DNA of 64,000 bases from Bacillus sp. V5-8f (GCF_002863565.1 NZ_PGUW01000024.1:124001-188000); one strand, 5' to 3'; counted from the first letter of the stretch, positions 38,649 to 48,645 are shown. Program-made: numbers and translations. The notes: generated by a model from the sequence alone, not told the origin.

Positions 38649-39128
38649 ATGGAGATTGCAAAACATTGCAAATGCAGGCGGCGCTACAATGGCACAATGA
38701 AACAGGCCATGGTTTAGAGAAAGAGAGGATCTTGTAAAAAAAATCTAGCTCTTTTGGTCGAATTGGGAGAATTGGCGAATGAAACTAGATGTTATAAATT
38801 TTGGAGTGTAAAAGGGCCTTAAGCTGAAGAAACTATCCTTGAGGAATATGTAGACGGCATCCACTTTTTTTCTCGCTAGGCATTGCTCGGAAATAGTCGT
38901 GTTCTGGGAGCCGGCAGAACGCGTCTAAAAGATTTGACCGGACAATTTCTGGTTCAAAATGATGCAATCAACAGGTACAGAATGGAATAAACACATGAGG
39001 AGTATCGCAGGTTGTTCATGGAAGACATAAATGTTGGCGGCATGCTTGGATTTTCCGCCAGCCAGGTGGAAGCAGCATATCTTCAAAAAAATAAAGTGAA
39101 TTTTCAAAGACAAGAACAAGGTTTTTAA
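38649..39128 (+). pseudogene. Decayed dimeric dUTPase-like gene (MazG superfamily)
   Basis: Fragments in shifting frames rebuild the dimeric dUTP diphosphatase family: MQAALQWHNETGHGLEKERI from 38672, then ALLVELGELANETRCYKFWS and ILEEYVDGIHFF, whose EExxE/ExxxD-type acidic residues bind Mg, and a tail GGMLGFSASQVEAAYLQKN ending at a TAA at 39126-39128. At least four stops (for example after ERIL, after SVKGP and after FFSR) and two frameshifts prevent expression. The ancestral enzyme would hydrolyse dUTP to dUMP. The family call is from motifs only. Confidence 0.75.
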
Positions 39129-39158
39129 TGATCATTATATTTAAAGGAGGCATTATTG

Positions 39159-40244
39159 ATGGCTGATATGGATAAAACGCTAACAATGCTGAAGGACCTA
39201 ACAGATGCAAAGGGCATCCCTGGCAATGAAGGGGAAGTAAGAAAAGTAATGAAGGAATACATAACGCCATATGCTGATGAGATCACGACAGACGGATTAG
39301 GGAGCTTGATTGCTCGAAAAACAGGCCAAGAAAATGGCCCGAAGATTCTTTTAACCGGGCATCTCGATGAAGTTGGATTTATGGTCACCCAAATTGACGA
39401 GAAAGGCTTTTTGCGTTTTCAGCCTGTAGGTGGATGGTGGTCGCAGGTTATGCTTGCGCAACGGGTTACTGTTGTCACCAAAAAAGGTGATGTCACAGGT
39501 GTTATTGGGTCTAAGCCACCACATATCCTGTCACCGGAAGCAAGGAAAAAGCCGGTTGAAATCAAGGAAATGTTTATTGATATTGGAGCGTCTTCAAGGG
39601 AGGAAGCACAAGATTGGGGGGTACGCCCTGGGGATATGGTTGTCCCGTATTTCGAGTTCACTGTCATGAATAATGAAAAAATGCTGCTAGCTAAAGCGTG
39701 GGATAACCGGATTGGCTGCGCTATCGTGATTGATGTTTTAAAGCAATTACATGGAACGGACCATCCTAATATCGTATATGGTGTGGGTGCGGTACAGGAA
39801 GAAGTCGGCCTCCGCGGCTCACGGACTTCAACCTTTAAAATCAAGCCTGATATCGGTTTTGCTCTCGACGTGGGTATTGCGGGCGATACACCGGGTGTTA
39901 CGGAGCGAGAAGCGCTTGGCAAAATGGGGAAAGGCCCGCAAGTCGTAATTTATGATGCTTCTATGGTCGCCCACAAAGGGTTGAGGGATTTTGTGACCGA
40001 TGTTGCAGATGAACATAATATTCCTTACCAATACGAATCGATTCCAGGTGGCGGAACCGATGCAGGCTCCATCCATGTATCGGATGGGGGAGTGCCGGCA
40101 CTTGCAATAACGATCGCCACCCGTTATATTCATTCCCATGCCGCCATGCTTCATCGAGATGATTATGAAAACACGGTGAAGTTAATCGTCGAAGTAATTA
40201 AGAAACTTGACCGGCAGGCTGTAGATAAAATTATTTTTGAATAA
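39159..40244 (+). CDS. ysdC: M42 family metallopeptidase (glutamyl aminopeptidase/endoglucanase-like)
   Basis: 361 residues. Binuclear-metal aminopeptidase fold: [10 protein letters not shown] (His and Asp ligands), [10 protein letters not shown] (Asp), [11 protein letters not shown] (catalytic Glu and ligand), [13 protein letters not shown] (Asp) and the late His ligand in [10 protein letters not shown]. Forms large oligomeric peptide-trimming complexes in other organisms; substrate here unknown. ATG 39159 is favoured over TTG 39156 because AAAGGAGG is 8 nt upstream. Similar to B. subtilis YsdC by position and sequence. Confidence 0.93.
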   Translation: MADMDKTLTMLKDLTDAKGIPGNEGEVRKVMKEYITPYADEITTDGLGSLIARKTGQENGPKILLTGHLDEVGFMVTQIDEKGFLRFQPVGGWWSQVMLAQRVTVVTKKGDVTGVIGSKPPHILSPEARKKPVEIKEMFIDIGASSREEAQDWGVRPGDMVVPYFEFTVMNNEKMLLAKAWDNRIGCAIVIDVLKQLHGTDHPNIVYGVGAVQEEVGLRGSRTSTFKIKPDIGFALDVGIAGDTPGVTEREALGKMGKGPQVVIYDASMVAHKGLRDFVTDVADEHNIPYQYESIPGGGTDAGSIHVSDGGVPALAITIATRYIHSHAAMLHRDDYENTVKLIVEVIKKLDRQAVDKIIFE

Positions 40245-40253
40245 TATGGGTAT

Positions 40254-40289
40254 GAGGGCTTCCTGATTTATGAAGGAAGCCCTTTTTTA
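40254..40289 (+). terminator. Terminator after ysdC
   Basis: GGGCTTCC - loop - GGAAGCCC followed by six T. Confidence 0.94.
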
Positions 40290-40391
40290 TGCGTTGTCCC
40301 AAATATGACGGTATTTACATGGAAAAAATTTCTTGAATAATAATCGGTAAAAATTACTATTGACTTTATCATGTTTGATCCCCCCTTTTTC

Positions 40392-40416
40392 GTTTAGATG
40401 CCTCACCAGCGGGTAT
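40392..40416 (+). promoter_or_regulatory. Sigma-B-type promoter of the stress protein gene
   Basis: GTTTAG (40392-40397), 13-nt spacer, GGGTAT (40411-40416). Consensus is GTTTAA-N12-15-GGGWAW. It lies 45 nt upstream of a gene of a general-stress family, which supports the call. Confidence 0.75.
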
Positions 40417-40460
40417 ATTTTGTACATAACGGCAAATAAAAACTGAAGGAGGAGTTATAA

Positions 40461-41540
40461 ATGGAAAAGACAGTATATGGAGTATTCGATTCCACCCCAG
40501 AGGTTATCCAGGCGATCAATGCCCTAAAAGCAAAAGGATATGAGGGAAATGACATTACCGTTATTGCAGACAGAGAAGAAAAACTTGAGTTTGCGGATTA
40601 CACGGATACAAAAGATGTAAATACAGTGGCCAATACGCCACAAGACGAATCATTCATGGATAAGGTTATGAGATTTTTTATGAATGAAGGGACTTACGGG
40701 CTAGAAGACCGATTATCGGCTGCCGGCTTGTCTGACACCGAGACGGCTGGTTATGTAAATGATGTAGAGAATGGCAAAATCTTAGTATTGCTTGATTCGG
40801 AGAAAGAAGAAAATGTCCGTGAGCAAATGTTTGAAGGTGATCTTGAACGTGATCAGCTTCGTACGGAGAGAATGGATGTCACTGGCTTGAATTCAGGTAT
40901 TGCAGGAGTTAGCACCTCAGGTGTAACAAATAATCCTGATCCAAACATCTTTCCTGACGGTACCGCAGGAGTACAGGAAACAACTGGTGATCTAGTATCC
41001 GGTACAAATGCAGGACACTTATCAACCGGAAGATTGGATAACGATCTAGCGTATGCCGATCGGGATAATGAACGCTATTCAACTCTAGAAACTGGAACAG
41101 CGGACGAAATGTTAACGGATGAAGAAAAAACATTACGCCTGCGTGAAGAACAGCTTGAGATCGACAAACAGGAAGTCCAATCTGGTGAGGTTGTTATCAA
41201 TAAAGAAGTAAAAGAAGAACAGAGGACGGTAAATGTACCTGTGGAACACGAAGAAGTATATGTAGAGCGCCGTCCTGTGAGGGATAGAGAATTGGATGCC
41301 AAAGATGCTGGTCCTATCACCGATGGGGAAACGATCCGTATCCCAGTGGTGGAAGAACAAGTAGAAGTGACGAAAAGACCGGTAGTAACCGATGAAGTGG
41401 TTATTGGCAAGAGAACCGTACAGGAAACTCAAAAAGTTCAGGATACCATCAGAAAAGAAGAAGTTCAGCTGGATAAGGATGGAAACCCACTTGTCCATGA
41501 TGATCAATTAAAAAACAGAATCGACACTGACAAATTATAA
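40461..41540 (+). CDS. General stress protein with YflT-type and DUF2382 (YsnF/AvaK) domains
   Basis: 359 residues, acidic and hydrophilic, no signal peptide. The N-terminal ~115 residues (YGVFDSTPEVIQAINALKAKGYEG) match the YflT/general-stress-protein-17M domain. A low-complexity linker of about 100 residues follows. The C-terminal ~115 residues, from LRLREEQLEIDKQEVQSGEV, form a DUF2382 domain with two halves each containing a V.EE..V..RPV pattern. Function unknown; members are induced by stress or desiccation. The start ATG has AAGGAGGAG upstream, and a sigma-B-like promoter precedes it. Confidence 0.85.
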   Translation: MEKTVYGVFDSTPEVIQAINALKAKGYEGNDITVIADREEKLEFADYTDTKDVNTVANTPQDESFMDKVMRFFMNEGTYGLEDRLSAAGLSDTETAGYVNDVENGKILVLLDSEKEENVREQMFEGDLERDQLRTERMDVTGLNSGIAGVSTSGVTNNPDPNIFPDGTAGVQETTGDLVSGTNAGHLSTGRLDNDLAYADRDNERYSTLETGTADEMLTDEEKTLRLREEQLEIDKQEVQSGEVVINKEVKEEQRTVNVPVEHEEVYVERRPVRDRELDAKDAGPITDGETIRIPVVEEQVEVTKRPVVTDEVVIGKRTVQETQKVQDTIRKEEVQLDKDGNPLVHDDQLKNRIDTDKL

Positions 41541-41551
41541 AGGTAACTCTC

Positions 41552-41588
41552 AAAAAGCAATAGCCAATAATGGCTATTGCTTTTTTAC
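41552..41588. terminator. Bidirectional terminator between the stress gene and sspI
   Basis: AAAAAGCAATAGCC - loop AATAAT... GGCTATTGCTTTTTT; A-tract and T-tract on either side allow use from both strands. It overlaps the last codons of sspI. Confidence 0.92.
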
Positions 41589-41786
41589 ACCATTTTCCAA
41601 AGATTGGAGCATCTCGTTTTTTTCATGGTCGGACGAGTTTTGCCAAATCACTTCGAACAAAACGCCAAGGCCTGGCAGCATCTTTTCCTCACCGCTTTGG
41701 ATGGCGTCCACGATCGTATCCTCTAGTTCTTGCTGGGTGTTGCCAGAAATATTCTGCATGATCGCGTGCCGAAGATTCAAATTCAT
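41574..41786 (-). CDS. sspI: Small acid-soluble spore protein I
   Basis: 70 residues, starts [25 protein letters not shown], the SspI family pattern. A minor spore-core protein made in the forespore under sigma-G in B. subtilis. On the minus strand GGGAGGAATGAAG precedes the ATG. I could not place a confident sigma-G promoter. Sits beside the rRNA methylase gene as in B. subtilis. Confidence 0.95.
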   Translation of the reverse strand: MNLNLRHAIMQNISGNTQQELEDTIVDAIQSGEEKMLPGLGVLFEVIWQNSSDHEKNEMLQSLENGVKKQ

Positions 41787-41909
41787 TCTTCATTCCTCCC
41801 GTAAAATCAAGATTGCTCACATGATTATATTGCACCTGCTGTCGTGTATTATGTAATGGATTTACGTTATAATAGGAAAATCAGGCAATGAATGAAGGAG
41901 AGTCGGGTA

Positions 41910-42665
41910 GTGAATTATATTGAAAGTGCGAAAAATCCCAAGGTGAAACAATGGAAGAAACTGTTGACGAAAAAAGAGCGGGATAAGACAGGCAAATTCC
42001 TTATAGAAGGGTTTCATCTGGTAGAAGAAGCCTTAAAAGAGAAAAACCTTGTCCAACAGGTTATCCTCAGCCAAGAAGTAGAGGTTCCCCTACGGTTCAA
42101 ACTTGATGGTATTGAAGTTATTCATGCAGCTAATGATGTATTGAATGCGATTAGCGATACAGAAACACCCCAAGGGATCGTCGCAATCTGTGGCCAAAAG
42201 CAGGTGGATATTAATGAGAGCAATCCTGCCAGATTGTTGTTAATAGATGCTGTCCAGGATCCAGGCAATATTGGAACGATGATTCGTACAGCAGATGCGG
42301 CCGGTATGGATGCTGTGATATTAGGGGAAGGCTGTGCAGACCTTTATAACCCTAAAACTATTCGTTCTACCCAGGGGAGCGTGTTCCACTTGCCTATATT
42401 GAAAAGGAATTTGGCTGAAACAATTGACTGGTTAATTACCAGGGATATTCCTGTATATGGGACTGCACTGGATGGTGGCGTATCATTTGAAGAAACCGAA
42501 AAATCAGAAGCCTTTGCTTTACTAGTTGGCAATGAAGGGCAAGGTGTCAGCAAAGACCTTCTTTCTAAGGCGACCAAAAACCTTTATATCCCGATTTACG
42601 GTAAAAGTGAATCATTAAACGTGGGGATTGCGGCCGGCATTTTGATGTATCATTTGCGGAAATAG
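41910..42665 (+). CDS. ysgA: SpoU-family RNA 2'-O-methyltransferase (YsgA)
   Basis: 251 residues. N-terminal substrate-binding domain (SAKNPKVKQWKKLLTKKERD; GKFLIEGFHLVEEAL) and a C-terminal SPOUT knot with LLLIDAVQDPGNIGTMIRTADAAG, LLVGNEGQGVS and IPIYGKSESLNVGIAAGIL. Probably methylates a ribose in rRNA; the target nucleotide is not known from sequence. GTG 41910 is chosen over ATG 41892: GAAGGAG is 9 nt upstream and conserved residues begin with NYIESAKNP. Confidence 0.93.
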   Translation: MNYIESAKNPKVKQWKKLLTKKERDKTGKFLIEGFHLVEEALKEKNLVQQVILSQEVEVPLRFKLDGIEVIHAANDVLNAISDTETPQGIVAICGQKQVDINESNPARLLLIDAVQDPGNIGTMIRTADAAGMDAVILGEGCADLYNPKTIRSTQGSVFHLPILKRNLAETIDWLITRDIPVYGTALDGGVSFEETEKSEAFALLVGNEGQGVSKDLLSKATKNLYIPIYGKSESLNVGIAAGILMYHLRK

Positions 42666-42706
42666 GAACGATTTGGCATACAGGTTGGTATAATAGGAAA
42701 ATGAGT

Positions 42707-42735
42707 TTGAAAATGGCTGAAAAGTATACTATAAT
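42707..42735 (+). promoter_or_regulatory. pheST promoter
   Basis: TTGAAA (42707-42712), 17-nt spacer, TATAAT (42730-42735), just before the T-box leader. Confidence 0.85.
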
Positions 42736-42741
42736 TAAACA

Positions 42742-43157
42742 TAAATTTTATAAGTAAAAGACTTTGACAGAGAAGAGTAGCTTAAGGTATTCCGTACCAG
42801 GGAAAAAATGCCCCAGACTGAAAGCATTTTTACGGCGCTCCATAAGTGAATTCACCTCTCGAGTCGGCATCGGGAGATTTGTTGGCAAATCGAAAGATGC
42901 ATCGGTATACGCTACCGTTATCCGTTTGAGTGGGCACAATTTTTAAAAGCATTGCTTTTTAACTTTTAAGCTGTCTAGCTGCAGCGCCAGCCCCTCGAGG
43001 TCATAAGGCACCCCTCTCCGGAGGGCAGGCCCTCCTACGAGGGTGCCTTATGCTTGTCGGGGCTGAGCGAGGCGCTTCCGCTTTTATAATGTGCCAATAA
43101 GGGTGGTACCGCGATACATAAACCTCGTCCCTTTTTTGGGATCGGGGTTTTTTTGCG
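42742..43157 (+). promoter_or_regulatory. T-box leader of pheST, enlarged by an inserted repeat
   Basis: Phe-tRNA-sensing leader. Stem I contains AGAAGAGTAG and the specifier TTC (42851-42853) in GTGAATTCACCTC. The T-box core AAGGGTGGTACCGCG is at 43099-43113 and the terminator AACCTCGTCCC / GGGATCGGGGTT with T run at 43121-43155. GGCACA (42933-42938) pairs with TGTGCC (43090-43095) as stem III, but a palindromic element of about 120 nt sits inside its loop, making the leader much longer than the thrS one. Confidence 0.9.
42964..43086. repeat. Palindromic Bacillus-type intergenic repeat inside the pheST leader
   Basis: Nested inverted repeat: CATAAGGCACCC (43002-43013) pairs exactly with GGGTGCCTTATG (43041-43052); AGCCCC pairs with GGGGCT and CAGCGCC with GGCGCT(TC) further out. 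The ends read AGCTGTCTAGCTGCAGCGCC and GAGCGAGGCGCTTCCGCTTTT in part. Elements beginning GTCTAGCT.CAGCGCC and ending GGCGCTTCCGCTTT are a familiar dispersed intergenic family in Bacillaceae. Confidence 0.85.
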
Positions 43158-43191
43158 TTTATAATTCATTTGTTTCAAGGAGGAATAGAAC

Positions 43192-44229
43192 ATGCAGGAA
43201 CGTCTACAAGAATTGCAGCAGGAAGCGCTGCAAAAAATTGCGGAAGCTTCTGATTTAAAAGCCCTGAATGATATTCGCGTCGCTTATCTAGGAAAAAAGG
43301 GGCCTATCACGGAGGTACTTCGTGGAATGGGTAAGCTTTCCGCTGAAGAAAGGCCTAAAATTGGGGCTTTGGCAAACGAAATCCGCGAATCGATTGCTGC
43401 TGGCATCGAAGAAAAGCAAAACAAATTGGAGGCAGCGGCAGTGAATGAAAAGCTTGCGGCCGAAACAATTGACGTTACTTTACCCGGCCGCCCGGTGAAA
43501 AAAGGGAATCATCATCCATTGACAAGAATCATTGAGGAGATCGAGGACTTGTTTATCGGAATGGGGTACTCCATCGCCGAAGGCCCAGAGGTCGAAACGG
43601 ATTATTATAATTTTGAAGCATTGAATCTGCCTAAGGGCCATCCAGCACGCGATATGCAGGATTCGTTCTATATTACGGAAGAGATTTTAATGCGTACTCA
43701 CACTTCTCCCGTACAGGCCAGGACAATGGAAAAGCATGGAGGAAAAGGGCCAGTGAAGATCATTTGCCCGGGCAAAGTATACCGTCGTGATAATGATGAT
43801 GCAACACACTCCCATCAATTCATGCAAATAGAAGGACTAGTGGTCGACGAAAACATTCGTATGAGTGACCTCAAGGGAACACTTGAAGTGTTCGCAAAAA
43901 AAATGTTTGGCACTGACAGGGAAATCCGGCTTCGTCCAAGCTTCTTCCCGTTTACAGAACCCTCTGTAGAAATGGATATATCTTGTAAAATTTGTGGAGG
44001 GGCTGGGTGCAGCGTTTGTAAAGGCACCGGCTGGATTGAAATTTTGGGTGCGGGGATGGTTCATCCGAACGTGTTGGAGATGGCCGGTTATGATTCTAAG
44101 AAATATTCTGGATTTGCTTTCGGAATGGGGCCAGAGCGAATTGCCATGCTGAAGTATGGTATAGATGACATACGGCATTTTTATACAAATGACATTCGTT
44201 TCCTAACACAATTTCACCGACATGAATAA
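43192..44229 (+). CDS. pheS: Phenylalanyl-tRNA synthetase alpha subunit
   Basis: 345 residues. N-terminal coiled coil ([15 protein letters not shown]), then the class II catalytic core with [19 protein letters not shown], motif 2 region [17 protein letters not shown] and motif 3 [15 protein letters not shown]. Works as an alpha2-beta2 tetramer with PheT. Cys clusters [17 protein letters not shown] may bind zinc, as in some bacterial PheS. ATG with AGGAGGAATAGAAC upstream. Confidence 0.97.
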   Translation: MQERLQELQQEALQKIAEASDLKALNDIRVAYLGKKGPITEVLRGMGKLSAEERPKIGALANEIRESIAAGIEEKQNKLEAAAVNEKLAAETIDVTLPGRPVKKGNHHPLTRIIEEIEDLFIGMGYSIAEGPEVETDYYNFEALNLPKGHPARDMQDSFYITEEILMRTHTSPVQARTMEKHGGKGPVKIICPGKVYRRDNDDATHSHQFMQIEGLVVDENIRMSDLKGTLEVFAKKMFGTDREIRLRPSFFPFTEPSVEMDISCKICGGAGCSVCKGTGWIEILGAGMVHPNVLEMAGYDSKKYSGFAFGMGPERIAMLKYGIDDIRHFYTNDIRFLTQFHRHE

Positions 44230-44254
44230 TAAGTAATTTTAAGGAGGACCAAAC

Positions 44255-46669
44255 ATGTTTGTTTCCTATAAATGGCTACAGGATTATGTGAACCTGTCAG
44301 GCGTGACCGCTGATGAACTTGCAGAAAAAATCACAAAAAGCGGCATTGAGGTTGAAGGGGTACAAAAGAAAAGCGAGGGCATTAAAGGTGTTGTTATCGG
44401 CCATGTATTAGAACGTGAACAACATCCAAATGCTGATAAACTAAATAAGTGCCTGGTCGATATAGGACAGGAAAATCCCGTCCAAATCATTTGTGGCGCA
44501 CGAAATGTAGATAAAGGCCAGAAGGTTGCGGTTGCGACTGTTGGAGCCGTGCTGCCAGGAAATTTCAAGATCAAAAAGGCGAAGCTACGCGGCGAAGAAT
44601 CAAATGGGATGATTTGTTCGCTTCAAGAGCTTGGTATAGAAGCAAAGCTTGTTGCGAAGGAATTTTCGACAGGTATTTATGTCTTCCCTGATGAAGCAAA
44701 TGTTGGAGAAGATGCACTTGAATATCTAGGCCTGAACGATGAGGTGTTAGAACTAGGCCTTACTCCGAACAGAGCCGACTGCCTAAGTATGCTTGGTGTA
44801 TCCTATGAAGTGGCTGCCATCCTCGGCCGGGATGTCAAATGGCCTAAAGCTGATTCGGGGAATTCTGACGAAAAAGCCTCTACCTACATCTCTGTAAAAG
44901 TAGAGGCAAAGGAAGACAACCCGCTTTATGTAGCCAAAGTTATCAAAGACGTTAAGATCGGGCCGTCTCCGTTATGGATGCAGGCACGGCTTATGGCTAG
45001 TGGAGTTCGTCCGCACAATAACATTGTTGATATCACCAACTACATCATGCTTGAATATGGGCAGCCGTTACATGCGTTTGACTACGAGCGTATCGGTACG
45101 AAGGAGATTCTGGTCCGGAAGGCAAATGATGGTGAAACAATTACCACCTTGGATGACGCGGAAAGGACATTATCAATCGACCATTTGGTCATAACAAACG
45201 GCAAAGAGCCAATTGCGCTTGCCGGTGTTATGGGAGGGGCAAATTCTGAGGTTGGAAACGACACAACTACCGTTGTGCTTGAATCCGCTTATTTTGCAGG
45301 AGCGGTTGTCAGAAAGGCTTCCAAAGACCATGGCCTTCGCAGTGAGGCTAGTGCACGTTATGAAAAAGGAATTGATCCAAATCGCGTGAGAAAAGCAGCT
45401 GAGCGGGCTGCCGATTTAATGGCAGAGTATGCGGGCGGAACCGTTTTAGCTGGTTCTGTTGAAGTAGATACCTTAACTATTGAACCTGCGGTTATATCCA
45501 TTACACTGGATAAAATCAATGTGCTTCTTGGTACAAATTTAACCGTTTCAGATGTTGAGGACATCTTTAAAAGACTGCAATTCGAGGTTTCTACAAACAA
45601 TGGAGAGTTTACTGTTACTGTTCCAACACGCCGGGGCGATATTACCATCGAAGCCGACCTTGTTGAGGAAGTAGCACGCCTATACGGCTATGATTACTTA
45701 CCAACAACATTACCAGTCGGAGCTTCCATTCCAGGCCAGCTAACCGCTTACCAGCAGAAACGCCGCCAGGTTCGCAGAGTTCTTGAAGGAGCAGGCCTAT
45801 ATCAGGCTGTTACGTACTCATTGACAAGTGAAGAGAAAGCTGCACAGTTTTCGCTAGAAAAGCGAGATGCCATCCGGCTTGCGATGCCAATGAGCGAAGA
45901 GCGCAGCCAGCTTCGTTTAAGCATTGTGCCGCAGCTTTTGGAAGTGCTTAAATATAATACGGCCCGCCAAAATGACTCCATTGCTCTTTATGAAATCGGT
46001 TCAGTTTTCTTAAAGAACGATGCAGCCGATCTTCCGGATGAAAAGGAGCATTTAGCAGGAGCAATCACAGGATTATGGGAGGCACACCCATGGCAGGGAG
46101 AGAAAAAGCCGGTTGACTTTTTCGTGGCAAAAGGGGTACTTGAGTCTGTTTTTGATACATTGGGCTTCAGGGACAATATTGAATACCGCCGAGCACAAAT
46201 TTCGGATATGCACCCTGGACGTACTGCCGAAATTCTGTTGAACGGAGAAATGATTGGGTTTATCGGCCAGGTCCATCCAACGATGCAAAAGGCTCTGGAC
46301 CTGAAAGAAACCTATGTTTTCGAGCTGTCATTTAAAGCGCTGGCCGGCGTAGAACCAGAACCTATTCATTACGAACCAATTCCTCGTTTCCCATCTATCA
46401 CGCGAGACATCGCGCTGGTAGTAGACAAGGAGACTGTTGCCGGTGATATTCAGAAAGTAATCACTGAGGCTGGAGGCAAACTGCTGAAAGAAGTGGGGGT
46501 CTTTGACCTATATGAAGGTGAACGGATGGAACCTGGCAAAAAATCAATTGCCTTTTCATTAAAATACTTTGATCCGGAACGGACACTCACTGACGAAGAA
46601 GTAACAAAAGCACATAATAAAGTTTTGGCGGCCGTGGAGGAAAAAACGGGAGCCCAATTGCGCGGATAA
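44255..46669 (+). CDS. pheT: Phenylalanyl-tRNA synthetase beta subunit
   Basis: 804 residues, the same as B. subtilis PheT. Order: N-terminal tRNA-binding OB domain (about 40-150, [19 protein letters not shown]), B3/B4 editing domain (about 210-390), B5 (about 405-475), class-II-like core and the C-terminal FDX-ACB anticodon-binding domain ([16 protein letters not shown]). It proofreads Tyr-tRNA-Phe. ATG with AAGGAGGACCAAAC upstream, 25 nt after pheS. Confidence 0.97.
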   Translation: MFVSYKWLQDYVNLSGVTADELAEKITKSGIEVEGVQKKSEGIKGVVIGHVLEREQHPNADKLNKCLVDIGQENPVQIICGARNVDKGQKVAVATVGAVLPGNFKIKKAKLRGEESNGMICSLQELGIEAKLVAKEFSTGIYVFPDEANVGEDALEYLGLNDEVLELGLTPNRADCLSMLGVSYEVAAILGRDVKWPKADSGNSDEKASTYISVKVEAKEDNPLYVAKVIKDVKIGPSPLWMQARLMASGVRPHNNIVDITNYIMLEYGQPLHAFDYERIGTKEILVRKANDGETITTLDDAERTLSIDHLVITNGKEPIALAGVMGGANSEVGNDTTTVVLESAYFAGAVVRKASKDHGLRSEASARYEKGIDPNRVRKAAERAADLMAEYAGGTVLAGSVEVDTLTIEPAVISITLDKINVLLGTNLTVSDVEDIFKRLQFEVSTNNGEFTVTVPTRRGDITIEADLVEEVARLYGYDYLPTTLPVGASIPGQLTAYQQKRRQVRRVLEGAGLYQAVTYSLTSEEKAAQFSLEKRDAIRLAMPMSEERSQLRLSIVPQLLEVLKYNTARQNDSIALYEIGSVFLKNDAADLPDEKEHLAGAITGLWEAHPWQGEKKPVDFFVAKGVLESVFDTLGFRDNIEYRRAQISDMHPGRTAEILLNGEMIGFIGQVHPTMQKALDLKETYVFELSFKALAGVEPEPIHYEPIPRFPSITRDIALVVDKETVAGDIQKVITEAGGKLLKEVGVFDLYEGERMEPGKKSIAFSLKYFDPERTLTDEEVTKAHNKVLAAVEEKTGAQLRG

Positions 46670-46683
46670 AATCAATACAATGC

Positions 46684-46722
46684 ACAAATGCCCGGATGTT
46701 CATAGCATCCGGGCATTTGGCG
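46684..46722. terminator. Terminator between convergent pheT and rnhC
   Basis: AAATGCCCGGATG - loop TTCATAG - CATCCGGGCATTT; 13-bp perfect stem usable on both strands. Confidence 0.9.
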
Positions 46723-46723
46723 T

Positions 46724-47689
46724 TTAAAGCCTTTTATACTTTTTCCCAAAAATGGCTTTTGCCTTTTCCGTATTGGCAAAGTGCAGCTTCGTATATTGCT
46801 GTAATGCTGACATTCCTTGTTCTTGGATCAAACGTGCTGCTGCTTGGTCAACCGCAGGGCCTGCTCCCTTAGGAATCGTAAAACCTGCGTTTTCACTTAA
46901 TTTTTCAAAATGCTTTACAAATGCATATCGTGCTAATATGGATGCTGCTGCCACCGCAACATGTATTCCCTCAGCTTTAGTGCTTAAATATATAGGCTTT
47001 GCTTGAAACAGCTCCTGGCCCTTTAAGTAGTTGAAGAAAACTGCAGGCTGGGCAAATTGGTCAATCAGCACACCCTCAGGGGTCTCAGGCAGAATTTTCG
47101 CGAGCACATGCTTTATCGCCTGATTATGGAGCAATGCCTTCATTTTGCCCTGGGACATCCCTTTAGCTTGCATGCTATTGTATTTAGGGTTATCACAAGT
47201 AAGCAGGCTAAAGGGCACAATATGTTTTATTTGGCTTGCAATTTGTGTGATTTGAGTGTCAGTCAGGTTTTTTGAGTCCTTGACGCCCAGCTCCTTTAAT
47301 AGTGGGATATGTTCCTTTTTTGCATAAACTGCGACAACTGTTATCGGCCCAAAATAATCGCCGGTACCTACCTCATCAGATCCTACTATGGACAGAGAGC
47401 CGATATTTTCAGGCGGTGCATAGCTGTGTGTTTTCAAAGATGGTTTGTTGGCTTGTTTCTTGGGGGAGGCCTTAGGTCCCTCTGCCTCACTAGACCACTT
47501 TGCAGCCTCTTTTTGCGATGCAGCTCCCTGAAACAATACTTTTCCGGATTTATAGGCAGTAATTGTGCAATTTGCAGGCTTTGCGGCAAAGATTCCTCCG
47601 GGTGGGGTTTTTTCCGCCAAATGGGCGGAATAATGAATTTTCATCGATTCTATTTTTTCTGGGCTAAGAATGAGAACTACATTGGACAT
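46724..47689 (-). CDS. rnhC: Ribonuclease HIII
   Basis: 321 residues. Degrades RNA in RNA-DNA hybrids (R-loops and long hybrids). N-terminal TBP-like substrate-binding domain (about 1-75), a Lys/Pro-rich linker, then the type 2 RNase H core with IVGSDEVGTGDYFGPI (catalytic Asp near 105 and Glu next to it), ELGVKDSKNLTD and AVAAASILARYAF. It diverges from zapA, as in B. subtilis. Confidence 0.96.
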   Translation of the reverse strand: MSNVVLILSPEKIESMKIHYSAHLAEKTPPGGIFAAKPANCTITAYKSGKVLFQGAASQKEAAKWSSEAEGPKASPKKQANKPSLKTHSYAPPENIGSLSIVGSDEVGTGDYFGPITVVAVYAKKEHIPLLKELGVKDSKNLTDTQITQIASQIKHIVPFSLLTCDNPKYNSMQAKGMSQGKMKALLHNQAIKHVLAKILPETPEGVLIDQFAQPAVFFNYLKGQELFQAKPIYLSTKAEGIHVAVAAASILARYAFVKHFEKLSENAGFTIPKGAGPAVDQAAARLIQEQGMSALQQYTKLHFANTEKAKAIFGKKYKRL

Positions 47690-47837
47690 ACAAAAACTCC
47701 TTATTTCCCTTTTAAGGTTGGTTAAAAATTACAAAAAAGTGGATTTATGCCGATTGAAACGGATCCTCTGGCTTTCATGCTGAAAAAGTTCGTGATATGA
47801 TATAGATTAGGATTCTTTAGATTGGGGGCATATCATC

Positions 47838-48098
47838 TTGTCAGGCGAGAACAAAACGAAAATTACCGTAGATATATATGGACAACAATATACCATCATG
47901 GGTGCTGAAAGCTCCAGCCATATTCGCCTGGTCGCATCCATGGTCGACGATAAAATGAGAGAGATAAGCTCCAAGAATCCGCAGTTGGATACCAGCAAAC
48001 TGGCTGTTCTTACAGCTGTAAATGCTGTCCATGATTATCTGAAACTAAAAGACGAAATGGATCAGCTTCAACTTGAATTAAAGAATGTAAAGGACTGA
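47838..48098 (+). CDS. zapA: Cell division protein ZapA
   Basis: 86 residues. N-terminal globular part with [17 protein letters not shown] and the [15 protein letters not shown] helix, then a C-terminal coiled coil. Promotes FtsZ bundling at the division ring. TTG start with TTGGGGGCA upstream. Followed after 4 nt by cvpA, so the two are probably coupled. Confidence 0.93.
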   Translation: MSGENKTKITVDIYGQQYTIMGAESSSHIRLVASMVDDKMREISSKNPQLDTSKLAVLTAVNAVHDYLKLKDEMDQLQLELKNVKD

Positions 48099-48102
48099 GT
48101 GC

Positions 48103-48645
48103 ATGCTTGATCTGGCAATTCTAGCCATCCTTTTAATCGGTTTCCTGGTCGGATTAAGGCGGGGCTTCATTCTTCAGGTCATACACATTACCGGCTTCGT
48201 CGTAGCTTTCATTGCTGCTTATCTATATTATGATGATCTAGCCCCGAAGCTTAAGCTATGGATTCCTTTCCCATCGCTTGGAGAGGCGGGAGCCTTCAAA
48301 TCATTTTTCGATGGAACCGGATTGGATATGGCTTATTACAATGCCATTGCTTTCGCAATCATATTCTTTTCTGCAAAAATAATCTGGCAAATGATTGGAT
48401 CAATGCTTGACTTCATTGCCCATCTGCCGATCCTTAAAAGCTTGAATCGATGGGGCGGTGGCATACTGGGTTTCCTGGAAGTCTATCTAATCATCTTTAT
48501 TGTATTATACATTGCAGCCCTCCTGCCAGTTGAATCGGTTCAAGGGCCGATGAATGATTCATTTCTAGCAGAAGGTATGGTGAAAAATACACCGTTTTTA
48601 TCGGGGAAGGTAAAAGAACTGTGGTTCCAATATACAGCTTCTTGA
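48103..48645 (+). CDS. yshB: CvpA family membrane protein (YshB)
   Basis: 180 residues with four hydrophobic segments (about 4-22, 26-44, 80-103, 120-145) and the family motif GFLVGLRRGFILQV. CvpA in E. coli is needed for colicin V production and envelope homeostasis; the role in Bacillus is unknown. ATG 48103 has an AAGGACTGAGTGC region from the zapA end as ribosome-binding site. Confidence 0.9.
   Translation: MLDLAILAILLIGFLVGLRRGFILQVIHITGFVVAFIAAYLYYDDLAPKLKLWIPFPSLGEAGAFKSFFDGTGLDMAYYNAIAFAIIFFSAKIIWQMIGSMLDFIAHLPILKSLNRWGGGILGFLEVYLIIFIVLYIAALLPVESVQGPMNDSFLAEGMVKNTPFLSGKVKELWFQYTAS

Noticed and set aside
41570..41761. Plus-strand frame over the sspI gene
   Set aside because: Antisense shadow of a well-recognised spore protein gene.
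42764..42946. Plus-strand 60-residue frame within the pheST T-box leader
   Set aside because: Entirely inside structured leader RNA with T-box stem I motifs; no ribosome-binding site.
42964..43086. Insertion sequence or transposon
   Set aside because: No coding capacity, no target-site duplication that I can see; it fits a short palindromic intergenic repeat instead.
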